Below are positions 24,901 to 34,382 of a stretch of DNA of 48,902 bases, in pieces; the stretch's first letter is position 1; every line of letters starts with the position of its first letter. The DNA lies in assembly GCF_007992435.1 (NCBI RefSeq), contig NZ_BKAG01000052.1:1-48902 (forward strand), given 5' to 3'. Both the position numbers and the translations under genes were made by a program. The DNA comes from Prosthecobacter gellanilyticus (GTDB lineage Bacteria > Verrucomicrobiota > Verrucomicrobiia > Verrucomicrobiales > Verrucomicrobiaceae). The notes beneath the pieces were generated by a model that was not told the DNA's origin, searched no databases, and saw only the letters and a program-made list of their open reading frames with translations.

Positions 24901-27900
24901 TGTGATGCTCACCACCGGACAAACCGGTGTGATGCTGTAGGCACGCGTGCCGGAGCAGCCATTGGCATCCGTGGCACGGAGAGTGAAGCTGACGGTGGCG
25001 GTGCTTGTGGGTGTGCCGGAAACAGCGCCTGTGGTGGCATTGAGCGTGGCCCAGGAAAGCGAACCACTGGCGAGGCTGAAGGTGTAAGGTCCCGTGCCGC
25101 CGGTGCCGCTCACCGTCTGCGAGTAGCTGGCGCCGACCGTGCCATTGCCCAGAGTCGTGGGTGAGAGGTCGATGACAGGACAGACCTGGATGATGAAGGC
25201 GCGCGTCACGGCGCAACCCGTGTTGTCCACCGCACGCAGGGTGACATTCACACCCGCGCCGTTGGACGCCGTGGGAGTACCGCTGAGCACGCCACCCGTG
25301 CTGAGGCTCAAGCCAGCGGGCAGCGTGCCTGCGGAGACATTCCACACATACGGCGCTGTGCCACCGCTGGCGGTGACAGTCTGCGAGTAGGAGGCACCCA
25401 CAAGGCCTGCGGGAAGAGTCGCCGGTGAAATGGTGATGGCGGGGCAGCTCACGGCGAGCGTGTAGGCACGCGAGCCCGCGCAGCCGTTCGCATCCGTGGT
25501 GCTGATGGTGAAGTTCGCGCTGATGGCAGAACTCGGTGTGCCAGAGATCACACCTGTTGACGGATCCAAAGTTAGGCCGGGCGGCAGGCTGCCGATGCTG
25601 ACCGCATACACATAAGGCGCCACACCACCCGTGGAGGTGACCGTCTGGCTGTAAGGCGCGCTCACCACACCCGCCGTGAGTGATGCGGGGGAAACGAGGA
25701 CGACAGGGCATATCTGCAAACCCAGCGTGATCGTCTGCTGGCAGCCATAGACATCCGTGGCGCGGAAGGTGATGCTCGTGCCAGCCCCATTGCCTGCGGT
25801 GGGCGTGCCACTCAGCACACCGGCCGTGCTCAGGCTCAAGCCGGAAGGCAGCGTGCCGCTGGTGAGACTCCAGGTGTAGGGGGCCGTGCCGCCACTGGCG
25901 CCCATGGTCCTTGAGTAGGCCGTGCCCGCAAGGCCGTTCGTCAGGCTTGTGGGTGTGATGGTGATGGCGGGACACACGGGAGTGATGGTGTAACTGCGTG
26001 TGGCGATACAGCCGTTCGCATCTGTGGAGCGAAGGGTGAAGGTGCTGCTGCTGGCGCTGTTCGGCGTGCCGCTGATCAAGCCGGTGCTGGTGTTCAGCGT
26101 GGCCCAGCCTGGCAGCGAACCTGAAGCCACTCCATACACGTAGGGCGAGGTGCCTCCGCTGGTGCTCAGCGTTTGCGAGTAGGCGGCACCCACGCTGCCA
26201 TTGGCCAGTGAGGAGGGATTCAGGGTGATGGACGGACAGACTCTGAAGGTCAGGGTCTGCGTGCCCTGACAGCCGTTCGAGTCGGTGGTGCGGAACGTGA
26301 TGCTCGTGCCCGTGCCGTTGGTCAGGACTGCGGTACCGCTGATGACCCCCGCACTGCTGAGACTGAGGCCCAGAGGCAGGCTCCCCGAGGTGATGGTGAA
26401 GTTTGAATACGGCGGCACGCCGCCGTTCGGAGTCAGGGTGTGCGAGTAAGCCGTGCTCACGGTGGCCTGCGGCAAGACCGAAGCCGAGATCAGGATGGTG
26501 GGGCAGGCAGGTGTGATGGTGTAGGACCGTGTGCCCGCGCATCCGTTCGCATCATCGGCGCTGATCGTGAAGGTGGAGCTGGTCGTGGTGCTCGGTGTGC
26601 CGGTGATGGCACCCGTGCTAGGATTCAGAGTCGCCCAGGCCGGGAAGGTGCCGCTCGTCACGCTGAAGGTGTAAGGCGAGACACCACCGCTGGCGCTCAC
26701 GGTGGCGGAGTATGCCAGGTTCACCATGCCGTTGGCGAGCGAGGTAGGACTCACCGTGATCACAGGGCAGACCTGCACAGTGATGGCCTGCGTGCCCTGG
26801 CAGCCATATGTATCAGTCACGCGCACCGTCACGGACGTGCCCGGAGAAGTGACCACAGTAGGTGTGCCGCTGATGACACCGCTGGTGGAATTCAGGCTCA
26901 GGCCGGCGGGCAAAGTGCCGGAAACAATCGTCCAGCCGCTGTAAGGGGCCGTGCCCCCGACACCACTGAGCGTGGTGGAGTAAGCCGTGTTCACTCGCGC
27001 CTCCGGCACCGTGGCAGGAGAGGCGGAGATGGTGGGGCACACCGGTGTCAGAAGGTAGCTGCGCGTGCCCGTGCATCCGTTCGCATCCGTGGCGCGGATG
27101 GTGAAGGAGGCGCTTGTGGTGCTGTTCGGCGTGCCGCTGATGACACCCGTGGTGGCATTCAGCGTGGCCCATGTGGGCAGGGTGCCGCTGCTCCTGACAA
27201 AGGTGTACGGCGCGGCTCCGTTCGCCGGGACGATGGTTTGCGAGTAAGCGGTGCCCACCGTGGGGGTGGCCAGTGTGCTCGGGCCCACGGTGATGATGGG
27301 GCAGACCTTCATGGTGTGCACGCGGTCGCCATCACATCCATTGACGTCGGTGGCGGTGATGGTGACGCTGGTGCCGGCACCATTGGCCGTGGTCGGCGTG
27401 CCGCTGATCACACCCGTGCTGGCATTCAGCGTCAGGCCGGCAGGCAGTGTGCCGCTGCTCACGCTCCAGGTGTAAGGGCTTGTGCCGCCCGAGGCGCTAA
27501 GTGTCTGGCTGAAGGCGGAGCCGACCGTGGCGGCGTTGAGCGTGGTAGGAGACAGCGTGATGGTGGGGCAGTAGATGTTGACCAGATGGTCCTCCACCTC
27601 GCCCATGCCGCTCGCGCTGCTGGCACCTGGATTGCTTGTGCTGCTGAGCCTGAAACGCGCGCCTCTAAAGCCCGGGATGGCGGTGGCGGGGACCGTGAAG
27701 CTCACCGTCTGGACCGCGCCGTTGGTTCCGTTGTTGATGGTGGTGTTGGTGGCGATCTGCTCTCCAGCATCGGCGACGCTGTTGTTATTGTTGAAGTCCA
27801 CCCACACATTCAGGTAGGCCGCCGCACCACTGAGATTCGTCACGGTCACCGTGAGGCTGCTGGCAGCGCCCAGATTGTAACCTGCCGCGAGGGTCACACC

Positions 27901-30900
27901 GTCCTCGTCATCACTGGCGGTGTTGTCGTCCCCACTGGCAGCGGCATTGAGAGTGGAGACATACTCCGTGTCTGCCAGCGGACCCATGCGCAGGTTGCTG
28001 CTCTGGATGCTGCTGGCATTCGCCAGGCCGTTCCAGTCACCAAAGTCAGTCACGGGAACAGCGATCGTCGTCACATAGTCCTCGACCTCACCCGAGCCGG
28101 AGAGTCCGGAGATGCCCGGGCTGCTGGTGGAGGTCAGGCGCGCGCGAACGACGATGGTGGCACCTGTCACAGCTGGCGCCGGAACGGTGAAGTTGATGGG
28201 GATGCTGCCCGCGCTGGTGCCATTGGCCACGTTGACATCGGTGGCGATCTGTTCGCCCACGTCAGCCACGCTGCCGTTGCCATTGAAGTCGATCCACGCA
28301 TTCAGGTAGGCGACGGCACCACTGGTGTTCGTGGCAGTAGCCGTGATGGTGGCCGGAGCCCCAGCGGTCATCATGGGAATGCTGACGCCGTCCTCGTCAT
28401 CGCTGCCGGTGTTGTCATCACCCGTGGCAGTGCTGTTGTAAATGGGGCTGAACTCCGTGTCCACCAAAGCGCCGAGACGCAGAGCCGAGTTGGCCGTGCT
28501 GCTGGCGCTGGCGAGAACGTTGGTGTCACCATAGTCCAGGGGTGGGGTGGCGATGTTGACGAGGTAGTCCTCGACCTCACCATTCCCGGACAGGCCCGTG
28601 GGGCCGGGGGACGAGGTGGAGGTCAGGCGCACGCGCAAGCCAAGATTGGTGGTCGTGACCGCATTGGCCGGCACGGTAAAGCTGATGTTCTGGACTGCCG
28701 CACTGGTGCCGGTGAAGATGCCCTGGTTGACAAGAATGTTCTCCCCGCTGTCTGCCAGCGATCCGTTGTTGTTGAAATCGATCCAGACATTGAGGTAGGC
28801 TAGGCTGCCGCTGGTGTTGGTGACCGTGACCGGCAGAGTCGCCGGAGCTCCAGCCATCATGGCCGGCACGCTCACACCATCCTCGTCATCACTGCCGCTG
28901 ATGTCGTCCCCAGTGGCTGCGGCATTATTGTTTGGGGCAAACTCGGCATCAGTCAGGGCGCCGATCCTGAGGCTGTTGTTCACGGTGCTGCTGGCGCTGG
29001 CGATGCCCTGCACGTCCCCGAAGTCCGTGGTCGGCGCGGTGATGGTGAGAGTGTAGTCCTCAATCTCACCGGCGGTGCCGAGGGCACCGGTGGCTCCCGC
29101 GCCATTGACCGTGACGAGGCGCGCGCGCAGGCCCAGGGTGGTGCCGGTGGAGGCTCCGGCCGGGACGACGATGTTCGGGCTGATGGCGATATTGTTGCTG
29201 CCATTGGCCACAGCCAGGTTCGACACGACCTGCTCACCTGAGTCCGTGAGCGCGCCGTTGCCATTGAAGTCCACCCACACGTTCAGGAAAGCACCGACGC
29301 CGGTGAGATTGGTCACGGTCATGGGCAGCGGCAGGGTCTGGCCTGCGATCATGGCTGGAACACTCACGCCGTCCTCGTCATCACTGCCGGTGTTGTCGTC
29401 ACCGGTGGCGGTGGCATCCGTCGTGGCGCTGAACTCGGCATCCACCAGCGCGCCCAGACGCAGGTTGCCATTGCGCGCATTGCTGACTGAACCAAAGACG
29501 GAGTAGTCACCGAAGTCGGTGTTGGGCGCGGCGATGGTGACGCGGTAATCCTCGACCTCGCCATTGCCGGCAAAGCCGGTGGGCGCGGTGCCGCTCACGC
29601 TGACCAGCCGCACTCGCACGCCGAGGGCGATGCCGGTCACCGCATTGGCCGGGACGGTGAAGGCGAGGTTCTGCGTGATGTTGCTGGTGCCGCTGGCGAT
29701 GCTGACATCGTCGGCCACCTGCTCGCCCGCATCCGTGACGCTGCCGTTGTTGTTGTAGTCGATCCAAACATTGAGGTAGGCGGCGCTTCCCGTGTTGTTG
29801 GTGACCACCACAGGCAGGGTTACCGGGGCTCCAGAGGTCATGGACGGGAGGGTGACTCCGTCTTCATCGTCCGTGCCTGTGATGTCGTCACCTGTGGCCG
29901 TGGTGTTGGTGGTCTGCGCATACTCCACATCAGCCGTGGCGCCCAGCCTCAGATTGCTGTCCACGGTGCTGCTGGCCGAACCAAAAACAGAATAGTCACC
30001 GAAGTCTGTGGTCGGCGCGGCGATGGTGACCGTGTAATCCTCGATCTCACCGGCGAGAGCGTTTGAACCAGTGGGGCCCAGACCGCTCGGCGCACTGAGG
30101 CGGAAGCGCGCGCCAAGTGCCACGCCTGTCGTCGCCGTGGGCGGCACGATGACGCTGATGTTCGTCACCGCATTGCTGGCTCCGCTGGCGATCAACGTGT
30201 TCGTGGCGATCTGCTCACCGGCATCTGTGAGGATGCCGTTGTTGTTCCAGTCGATCCAGCCATTGAGGTAGCCGTTCGCCCCGGTGCCGTTCGTGATGGT
30301 CACGGGGATCACCACGGTCTGCCCGGCGATCATGGACGGCATGATCACTCCGTCCTCGTCATCGCTCTTGGTATTGTCATCACCCGTGGCGGTGCTGTTT
30401 CGGGTGGAGGCAAACTCCGTATCGAGCGTGGCACCCATGCGCAGGGCCGGATTGGCTCCCTGCGAGGCATCCGCAAAGCCGCTGAAGTCACCAAAGTCTG
30501 TGGTCGGCGCGGCAATGTTGACGATGTAGTCCTCGACCTCGCCATTGCCTGCCGCACCTATGGGAGCCGCATTGTTGGCACTCGTCAGGCGCACGCGCAC
30601 GCCCACGTTCACACCCGTGAGGGCCGTGGCAGGCACGGAGATGTTGACGTTCCGCGAAGTGTTGCTCGACCCATTGGGGATGATCATGTCCTCCTGCACC
30701 TGCTCGTCCGCGTCCGTGAGCACACCATTGTTGTTAAAGTCGATCCAGACACTGAGATACACGGCGCTCCCGCTGCTGTTCGTCACGATCACCGGGATGG
30801 TCACGGGACCTCCCGCCGTCATGGCGGGAAGCGTGACGCCATCCTCGTCATCACTGCCGGTGGCGTCGTCACCCGTGGCCGTAGCGTTTTTGGTGGAGGC

Positions 30901-33900
30901 ATATTCCACATCCGTGAGTGTACCCAGACGGATCTGGCTGGTCACGGTGCTGCTGGCATCAGCAAACGAAGAGAAGTCACCGAGGTCCGTGGTGGGCGCG
31001 GCGATGGTGACAATGTAGTCCTCCACCTCCCCCACACCGCCGCTTCCGCCCACACCGGGGCTGACATCTGCGGTCAGACGCACACGGATGCCTGTGCTCA
31101 CTCCCGTCGTGGCATTCGCCGGTACGGTGAAACCGATGTTCACCGTGCTTCCATTGGTGCCATTGGCAACGCCGCCATTGGTCATGACCTGCTCGCCGCT
31201 GTCGATGAAGTCACCGTCATTGTTGAAGTCAACCCAGGCATTGAGGTAGCCCTGGCCGCCGCTGGTGTTGGTCACATTGACCACCATCGAGGCCGGTGCT
31301 CCGGCGGTCATGGCAGGCACGTTGACACCATCCTCGTCATCATTGCCGGTGATGTTGTCACCCGTGGCCGAGGTATTGCGGGTGGAGGCGTACTCGGTGT
31401 CCACTGCCGCGCCCAGACGCAGGTTCGAACTGGCGGTGTTGGAAACGTCCACATAGCCGCTGTGGTCGCCAAAGTCCGTCAGCGGCGCCAGGATGACGAC
31501 CTGGTGGTCCTCCACCTCGCCGGAACCCGCGCCACCGGTCGCAAGAGTTCCGCTGCTATTGGTTAGGCGGAAGCGTGTGCCCACGCTGGACGCCGCCGTC
31601 ACAGCATTCGTCGGCACGTTGAAGCTGACGTTCACCGTGCCATTGGTGCCGGTCAGCACCGCCTGGTCGGTGGCGATCTGCTCGCCCGCGTCGGTGAGCA
31701 CGCCGTTGTTGTTGAAGTCGATCCAGGCATTGAGGTAGCCGGTGCTTCCCCGGTTGTTGAAAACAGTCACAGGAAGCACCACCGGCTGGCCTGCGGTCAG
31801 AGATGGGAAGGTCACGCCATCCTCGTCATCACTTCCGGTCAGGTCGTCACCATTGGCGGCGCTGTTGCGTGTGGAGGCCCCTTCCGCATCCACCGTGGCT
31901 CCCAGGCGCAGGGTGGAGTTGACGGTGGAGAAGGCATCCGCGAAATCGATGTCATCACCATAGTCAGTGATCGGTGCGATGATGCCGAGTGTGTAGTCCT
32001 CCACCTCACCCACGCCAAAGGCACCTGAGGAGGCGATGCCGCCGCTGTTGGCCAGACGCACGCGCACACCTGCGGTCCCCAGCGAGGCGGCCGCAGGGAC
32101 GTTGAAAGTGAAGTTTTGGGTGCTGTTGGCGAGGCCTGTGGCGATGCTGACGCCACTCACCACCTGCTCGCCTGCGTCAGTGAGCACACCGTTGCGGTTG
32201 AAGTCAATCCACACGCTGAGGAAACCCGGGGCACCGGTGGTGTTTGTCACCGTGACACTGAAGGGAATGCCCACGGATCCTGCGGTGATGGATGAGGGAC
32301 CCACCACGCCGTCTTCGTCATCGATGCCTGTGGAGTCATCGCCCGTCGCGGTGCTGTTTGCCGGGTTGCTGGCTTCGACGTCGACGCTGGCACCAATGCG
32401 TAGCGCGGAGTTCGCGACACTCGACGCAGACGCCAGCGCGTTGTAGTCACCGAAATCGGTGTTAGGCGCGATGATGACACTGTAGGCGCGCGTGGCCATG
32501 CAGCCATTCGCATCCGTGGCGCGGAGGGTGAAGGCCTGCGTCTGCGGTGTGGTGGGAGACCCGCTGAGGGTACCATCAGCCGTATTCAGCGTGAGGCCCG
32601 CCGGGAGCGCGCCGCTCGACACCGCAAAGGTATAAGGAGCCAGACCGCCACTGGCGGAGACAGTCTGAGCATAGCTGATGGCCACGGTGCCGCCAGGCAG
32701 CGAACTCGGGCTCACCGTGATGACCGGACAGACCTGCAGATTGTAGACACGAGTGCCGGTGCAGCCAAAAGAATCACGAGCCTGAATGGTGATGGATGCG
32801 CCCGTGCCATTCGCCGAGGTGGGTGTGCCCGTGATGGAGCCCGAGGCATTTAAAGTCAGGCCTGCCGGCAGTGCGCCGCTGGTGACCGAGTAAGTGTAGG
32901 GAGCCACTCCGCCTGTCGGCACAATGGTCTGCGAGTAGCCCGAGCCCACAATGCCGACGCTGAGGGTGGTGGGCGCGAGAGTGATGGCGGCACACTGCTG
33001 CTTCAGGAGCAGCGAGTCCTGCAGAGCCAGGGGATTGTTCCCGAAGACGCCGAGGGTAAAGCCGGAGGCAGAGATGGCTCCGCCGCCATTGTAGACATTC
33101 CAGCCCGAGTAAGCCGGGTCTGCGGTCGTGTGACCATCCGTGGAGAGAATATTCGCTAAAGTTTGGTAGGCCGATGTGGGGTTCAGCCAGTGCACCGCAT
33201 AGCTGCCAGCCGTCGAACTGTAAGCCGTGCCGAGCACACGCGCGGTATCACTGACAGCGCCGGGGATCGCGCCCTGGTTGTCAGCAGAGAGAAGGGGCAG
33301 ATTGGTCCGGGTGCTCGTCTGTGTGTCGTAGACGAAGGGAGTCGGCACACCAGAGATCGTCTCTGCGGAAGCGATGTAGCGCCCGCTGGCACTCACCCGG
33401 CCTCCGCGCAGCCTGCCTGTGAAAGTGGTGATGGTGCTGGGATAGGTGCCGACGGTGGTGCCGCGGATGATCCTGCCGGCATTGCTGGTGGTCACCACCA
33501 GGAGGGTGAGACCGTCCGCAGACGCATCCAGCACCTCGCGGATGCCTGAGATCGGTGTCCAAGTGTTCGTGCTGAGATTCCAATAACCGCCCACAGGAGT
33601 CGTCGCGCCGGCCGGGCCATCGCTGTCGACACTGCCGAACGCATAGGTAGTGCCCGCCGTGATGGCCGTGGGGATGGCAGTGATGCTGGCATTCGCATCA
33701 AAGGGCGTGTTCAGCCTCGTCGTGGTATTTGCGAGGCGGTTGTAAAGCCAGCCGACCGTGGTCACGGCGCCGCTTGTGGTCCAGCGCTGATAGCCCACGA
33801 CGTTTCCTGAATCGTTGACCGCCATGCCTGTACCGTACTGGTTCCCACCGAAGAGCGGAGGGATATTGGTCAGGGATGGCGTGCCTGAGGTGCTCAACAG

Positions 33901-34230
33901 AAAGCCCTGGCTGATGCTGCCAAAGCGCACGCCCGAGGCGTAGTCGCCGCTGGGAGACATGGACTGCAGTGCCTGTGAGTTCGCATAAGTCTGCGAGCCC
34001 AGCACATTCTGGCCGACACGCCAGATCTGGTAGCGTGTCCCGGTCGTTTGGGCGGTGGCGGAGCCACTGGAAAGCAGGAGAGCCAGTGACGAAAGGAGGA
34101 CCGCAGTGAGCCCGCGCGCCAGCCTGTCCGACCGGGGAACCTGAAGACCGGCTGTCAGAGGAAAAAGCTGTCCGCCCGCTCGTAGAGAAGCGGTCGGCGG
34201 CGCTTGAGCCTGCAGGCGGGAGAGAGACAT
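21940..34230 (-). CDS. Giant secreted repeat protein (HAF-like, GEVED, He_PIG-like, SdrD-B-like domains)
   Basis: A 4,096-residue predicted surface or secreted protein. An extended signal peptide (hydrophobic core ~40-55, cleavage near ATAQ at ~61) is followed by: ~62-412, a HAF-like beta-propeller-type region; 413-589, two He_PIG-like domains; 590-2220, ten GEVED domains (~163 residues each) with an acidic TGDDNTGSDDEDGV loop and WIDFNNNGxLTDAGEQ; 2221-3370, thirteen more He_PIG-like domains; ~3371-3640, two SdrD-B-like domains (GNLVWQDSDNDGVRDAGE, GNLIFIDINGNGRFDLQE); a Gly/Ser linker (~3683-3696); and a C-terminal region with ALVEYALDTDPS, common in Verrucomicrobia secreted proteins. The acidic loops suggest calcium binding. 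Likely roles are adhesion or cell-surface structure. I see no beta-barrel autotransporter or LPXTG end, so the anchoring route is unknown. It has the longest reading frame in the window. Confidence 0.92.
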   Translation of the reverse strand: MSLSRLQAQAPPTASLRAGGQLFPLTAGLQVPRSDRLARGLTAVLLSSLALLLSSGSATAQTTGTRYQIWRVGQNVLGSQTYANSQALQSMSPSGDYASGVRFGSISQGFLLSTSGTPSLTNIPPLFGGNQYGTGMAVNDSGNVVGYQRWTTSGAVTTVGWLYNRLANTTTRLNTPFDANASITAIPTAITAGTTYAFGSVDSDGPAGATTPVGGYWNLSTNTWTPISGIREVLDASADGLTLLVVTTSNAGRIIRGTTVGTYPSTITTFTGRLRGGRVSASGRYIASAETISGVPTPFVYDTQTSTRTNLPLLSADNQGAIPGAVSDTARVLGTAYSSTAGSYAVHWLNPTSAYQTLANILSTDGHTTADPAYSGWNVYNGGGAISASGFTLGVFGNNPLALQDSLLLKQQCAAITLAPTTLSVGIVGSGYSQTIVPTGGVAPYTYSVTSGALPAGLTLNASGSITGTPTSANGTGASITIQARDSFGCTGTRVYNLQVCPVITVSPSSLPGGTVAISYAQTVSASGGLAPYTFAVSSGALPAGLTLNTADGTLSGSPTTPQTQAFTLRATDANGCMATRAYSVIIAPNTDFGDYNALASASSVANSALRIGASVDVEASNPANSTATGDDSTGIDDEDGVVGPSSITAGSVGIPFSVTVTNTTGAPGFLSVWIDFNRNGVLTDAGEQVVSGVSIATGLANSTQNFTFNVPAAASLGTAGVRVRLANSGGIASSGAFGVGEVEDYTLGIIAPITDYGDDIDFADAFSTVNSTLRLGATVDAEGASTRNSAANGDDLTGSDDEDGVTFPSLTAGQPVVLPVTVFNNRGSTGYLNAWIDFNNNGVLTDAGEQIATDQAVLTGTNGTVNVSFNVPTNAVTAASSVGTRFRLTNSSGTLATGGAGSGEVEDHQVVILAPLTDFGDHSGYVDVSNTASSNLRLGAAVDTEYASTRNTSATGDNITGNDDEDGVNVPAMTAGAPASMVVNVTNTSGGQGYLNAWVDFNNDGDFIDSGEQVMTNGGVANGTNGSTVNIGFTVPANATTGVSTGIRVRLTADVSPGVGGSGGVGEVEDYIVTIAAPTTDLGDFSSFADASSTVTSQIRLGTLTDVEYASTKNATATGDDATGSDDEDGVTLPAMTAGGPVTIPVIVTNSSGSAVYLSVWIDFNNNGVLTDADEQVQEDMIIPNGSSNTSRNVNISVPATALTGVNVGVRVRLTSANNAAPIGAAGNGEVEDYIVNIAAPTTDFGDFSGFADASQGANPALRMGATLDTEFASTRNSTATGDDNTKSDDEDGVIMPSMIAGQTVVIPVTITNGTGANGYLNGWIDWNNNGILTDAGEQIATNTLIASGASNAVTNISVIVPPTATTGVALGARFRLSAPSGLGPTGSNALAGEIEDYTVTIAAPTTDFGDYSVFGSASSTVDSNLRLGATADVEYAQTTNTTATGDDITGTDDEDGVTLPSMTSGAPVTLPVVVTNNTGSAAYLNVWIDYNNNGSVTDAGEQVADDVSIASGTSNITQNLAFTVPANAVTGIALGVRVRLVSVSGTAPTGFAGNGEVEDYRVTIAAPNTDFGDYSVFGSVSNARNGNLRLGALVDAEFSATTDATATGDDNTGSDDEDGVSVPAMIAGQTLPLPMTVTNLTGVGAFLNVWVDFNGNGALTDSGEQVVSNLAVANGSNNIAISPNIVVPAGASTGTTLGLRARLVTVNGAGATGALGTAGEIEDYTLTITAPTTDFGDVQGIASASSTVNNSLRIGALTDAEFAPNNNAAATGDDISGSDDEDGVSVPAMMAGAPATLPVTVTNTSGSLAYLNVWIDFNNNGSLADSGENILVNQGIFTGTSAAVQNISFTVPANAVTTTNLGLRVRLTSTSSPGPTGLSGNGEVEDYLVNIATPPLDYGDTNVLASASSTANSALRLGALVDTEFSPIYNSTATGDDNTGSDDEDGVSIPMMTAGAPATITATATNTSGAVAYLNAWIDFNGNGSVADVGEQIATDVNVANGTSAGSIPINFTVPAPAVTGATIVVRARLTSTSSPGISGLSGSGEVEDYVTTIAVPVTDFGDWNGLANASSIQSSNLRMGPLADTEYVSTLNAAASGDDNTASDDEDGVTLAAGYNLGAASSLTVTVTNLSGAAAYLNVWVDFNNNNSVADAGEQIATNTTINNGTNGAVQTVSFTVPATAIPGFRGARFRLSSTSNPGASSASGMGEVEDHLVNIYCPTITLSPTTLNAATVGSAFSQTLSASGGTSPYTWSVSSGTLPAGLTLNASTGVISGTPTTANGAGTSVTITATDVNGCDGDRVHTMKVCPIITVGPSTLATPTVGTAYSQTIVPANGAAPYTFVRSSGTLPTWATLNATTGVISGTPNSTTSASFTIRATDANGCTGTRSYLLTPVCPTISASPATVPEARVNTAYSTTLSGVGGTAPYSGWTIVSGTLPAGLSLNSTSGVISGTPTVVTSPGTSVTVRVTDTYGCQGTQAITVQVCPVITVSPTSLANGMVNLAYSATVSASGGVSPYTFSVTSGTFPAWATLNPSTGAITGTPSTTTSSTFTISADDANGCAGTRSYTITPACPTILISASVLPQATVSTAYSHTLTPNGGVPPYSNFTITSGSLPLGLSLSSAGVISGTAVLTNGTGTSITFRTTDSNGCQGTQTLTFRVCPSITLNPSSLANGSVGAAYSQTLSTSGGTSPYVYGVASGSLPGWATLNTSTGLISGTPNSASSSTFTLRSTDANGCIATRSYTITPVCPAITITPTSLTNGLAGTAYSRTMGASGGTAPYTWSLTSGTLPSGLSLSTAGVLSGTPTAGNGAGTSITFRATDVYGCQQTITLGLQICPVVLVSPASLTAGVVSAPYSQTVTSTGGVAPYVYAVSIGSLPPGLTLDPSTGVISGTPSSAISANFTISTTDANGCAGSRAYTLAVSCPAITISPATLPAGLVGASYSQTVTASGGTAPYVWNVSAGTLPAGLSLSTGGVLSGTPTASNGAGVNVTLRAVDNTGCAVTRAFIIQVCPVIDLSPTTLGNGTVGASYSQTVSGTGGTGPYTFSLASGSLSWATLNATTGAVSGTPTSTATVSFTLRATDANGCSGTRAYSITPVCPVVSITPVSANRGIVGTGYSQTLAASGGTAPYSGWTVVSGSLPAGLNLNSGTGLINGAPTTPNGLGTSFTVQVTDTYGCQGTQVISLQVCPVIAMSPSSMPASVVGTPFSTTISASGGLAPYTYTVSSGTLPAWATFNASTGEISGTPSSSTASTFTLRATDANGCTGTRFYNLAPVCPVITISPTVHTAYLGTSFTSTLTPSGGTAPYGGWAIASGTMPAGLSFNTSTGVISGTATTAGVSSITIRVSDAYGCQTTQSISITAKGLTLGNLVWQDSDNDGVRDAGEPSLAGAQVVLMNPGADNEVGGSSADVQVGALFTTGADGLYSFTNLLPGNYYVRVIPPAGYTQTGGTPATTDNDTDGNNDGSLPDGVGMPLVSPVITLSIGGESITDGDNDPDTNLTVDFGVWSPVGVGNLIFIDINGNGRFDLQEGIEGVYVFIFQQGANVQTDDAVGIARSDHKGRYFIDGLLPGSYFLYIPPSQFDITGPLYGMIPMTSVVAGDDNVGQNLISTSTPATTGASTAVFTLTPGAEPTGTAEAGYEGTVDDAFIDSNNDFTIDLGLRSASGTGYPLAQRDRNTTSNGGGSSASGSSGGATAQPVTYATWTAQHSAADDADLYPALVEYALDTDPSDGRSGAGAVRMEVTAAGHADVLFTRPANGRSDIRHELETSLDGTTWSTVNIAPALSIDSDGRQIVRYASVDETTLSPRALFRLKIMLDSNLDGTAEASATTPEVMFSRETFPVGQRTFSMPLVKSELYAGSITLSGSTATLPQPVTLPVHAQLYLEDTASGLTYEVDESSSTATSIHLEGAAPASLPRAALRVHHTLSDLLPADLFTTDDRVLTFDAATNTFLPCTLTAAGWETNLVLARQSGLLVHLRQTETTLLLTGQVTVKPSLTPATGTRFLGSVSAVVQSPASLGLIPEYGFRASTRPTSATRLRLWKPDADLSQTGYDSLFLSPTQWQRQDDATLRNLTNEKLLEPFRAFFLLP
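24121..27570 (-). repeat. Array of 13 He_PIG-like domains in two-domain higher-order units
   Basis: Codons 2221-3370 encode thirteen ~88-residue putative-Ig domains of the form CPxIxxSPxxL...GTxYSQTLxxSGGxxPYxxxxxSGxLPxGLxLxxxTGxISGTP. They alternate between two subtypes: one ends in 'TDANGCxGTRxYxxxPxCP' and the next in 'TDxYGCQGTQxxxxxVCP', so the repeating unit is a pair of ~175 residues. Every domain has a cysteine at its start and another near its end. Confidence 0.85.
27571..32463 (-). repeat. Array of 10 GEVED domains
   Basis: Codons 590-2220 encode ten ~163-residue GEVED domains, each with FGDxxxxASAS...LRxGAxxDxE, TGDDNTGSDDEDGV, (V/I)DFNNNGxLTDAGEQ and a closing GEVEDYxVxIAxP. DNA identity between units is visibly high. 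The array has no cysteine, in contrast to the He_PIG-like domains on both sides. Confidence 0.88.
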
Positions 34231-34382
34231 TCCGGGAATAATTCATTACTTAAAATCATAATTATCATAATTGCAATGTTTTGTTGAATAATGCTAACAA
34301 TCACCCTTCCAAGCCTCTCAAAGGCTTGAAAATGTGTCACTTAGGCGGCTATAACTACCCCTGTGAGCGGCCTGGGCCGCCA
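34231..34382 (-). promoter_or_regulatory. AT-rich upstream region of the giant protein gene
   Basis: The 152 bases upstream of the giant gene hold an unusually AT-rich block (34240-34300, including TCATAATTATCATAATTGCA and a T/A-rich run), in contrast to the GC-rich genome. It is the likely promoter, but I cannot place a -35/-10 pair with confidence. A 7-base-arm hairpin CAAGCCT-ctcaa-AGGCTTG lies at 34310-34328, between this block and the end of the ThuA gene. Confidence 0.45.

Noticed and set aside
24248..26542. A 764-codon frame on the - strand within the giant gene.
   Set aside because: Same strand, shifted frame; His/Arg/Cys-rich translation mirrors the He_PIG-like repeats and has no protein-like features.
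26440..28803. A 787-codon open frame on the + strand inside the giant protein gene (also 22573-24273, 566 codons).
   Set aside because: Both lie antisense to repetitive, GC-rich coding DNA; the translations are Gly/Ala/Arg/Asp-rich low-complexity and repeat with the period of the real gene.
34310..34328. Hairpin CAAGCCT/AGGCTTG as a terminator of the ThuA gene.
   Set aside because: On the leftward transcript no U-run follows it; it is kept only as a note in the upstream-region entry.
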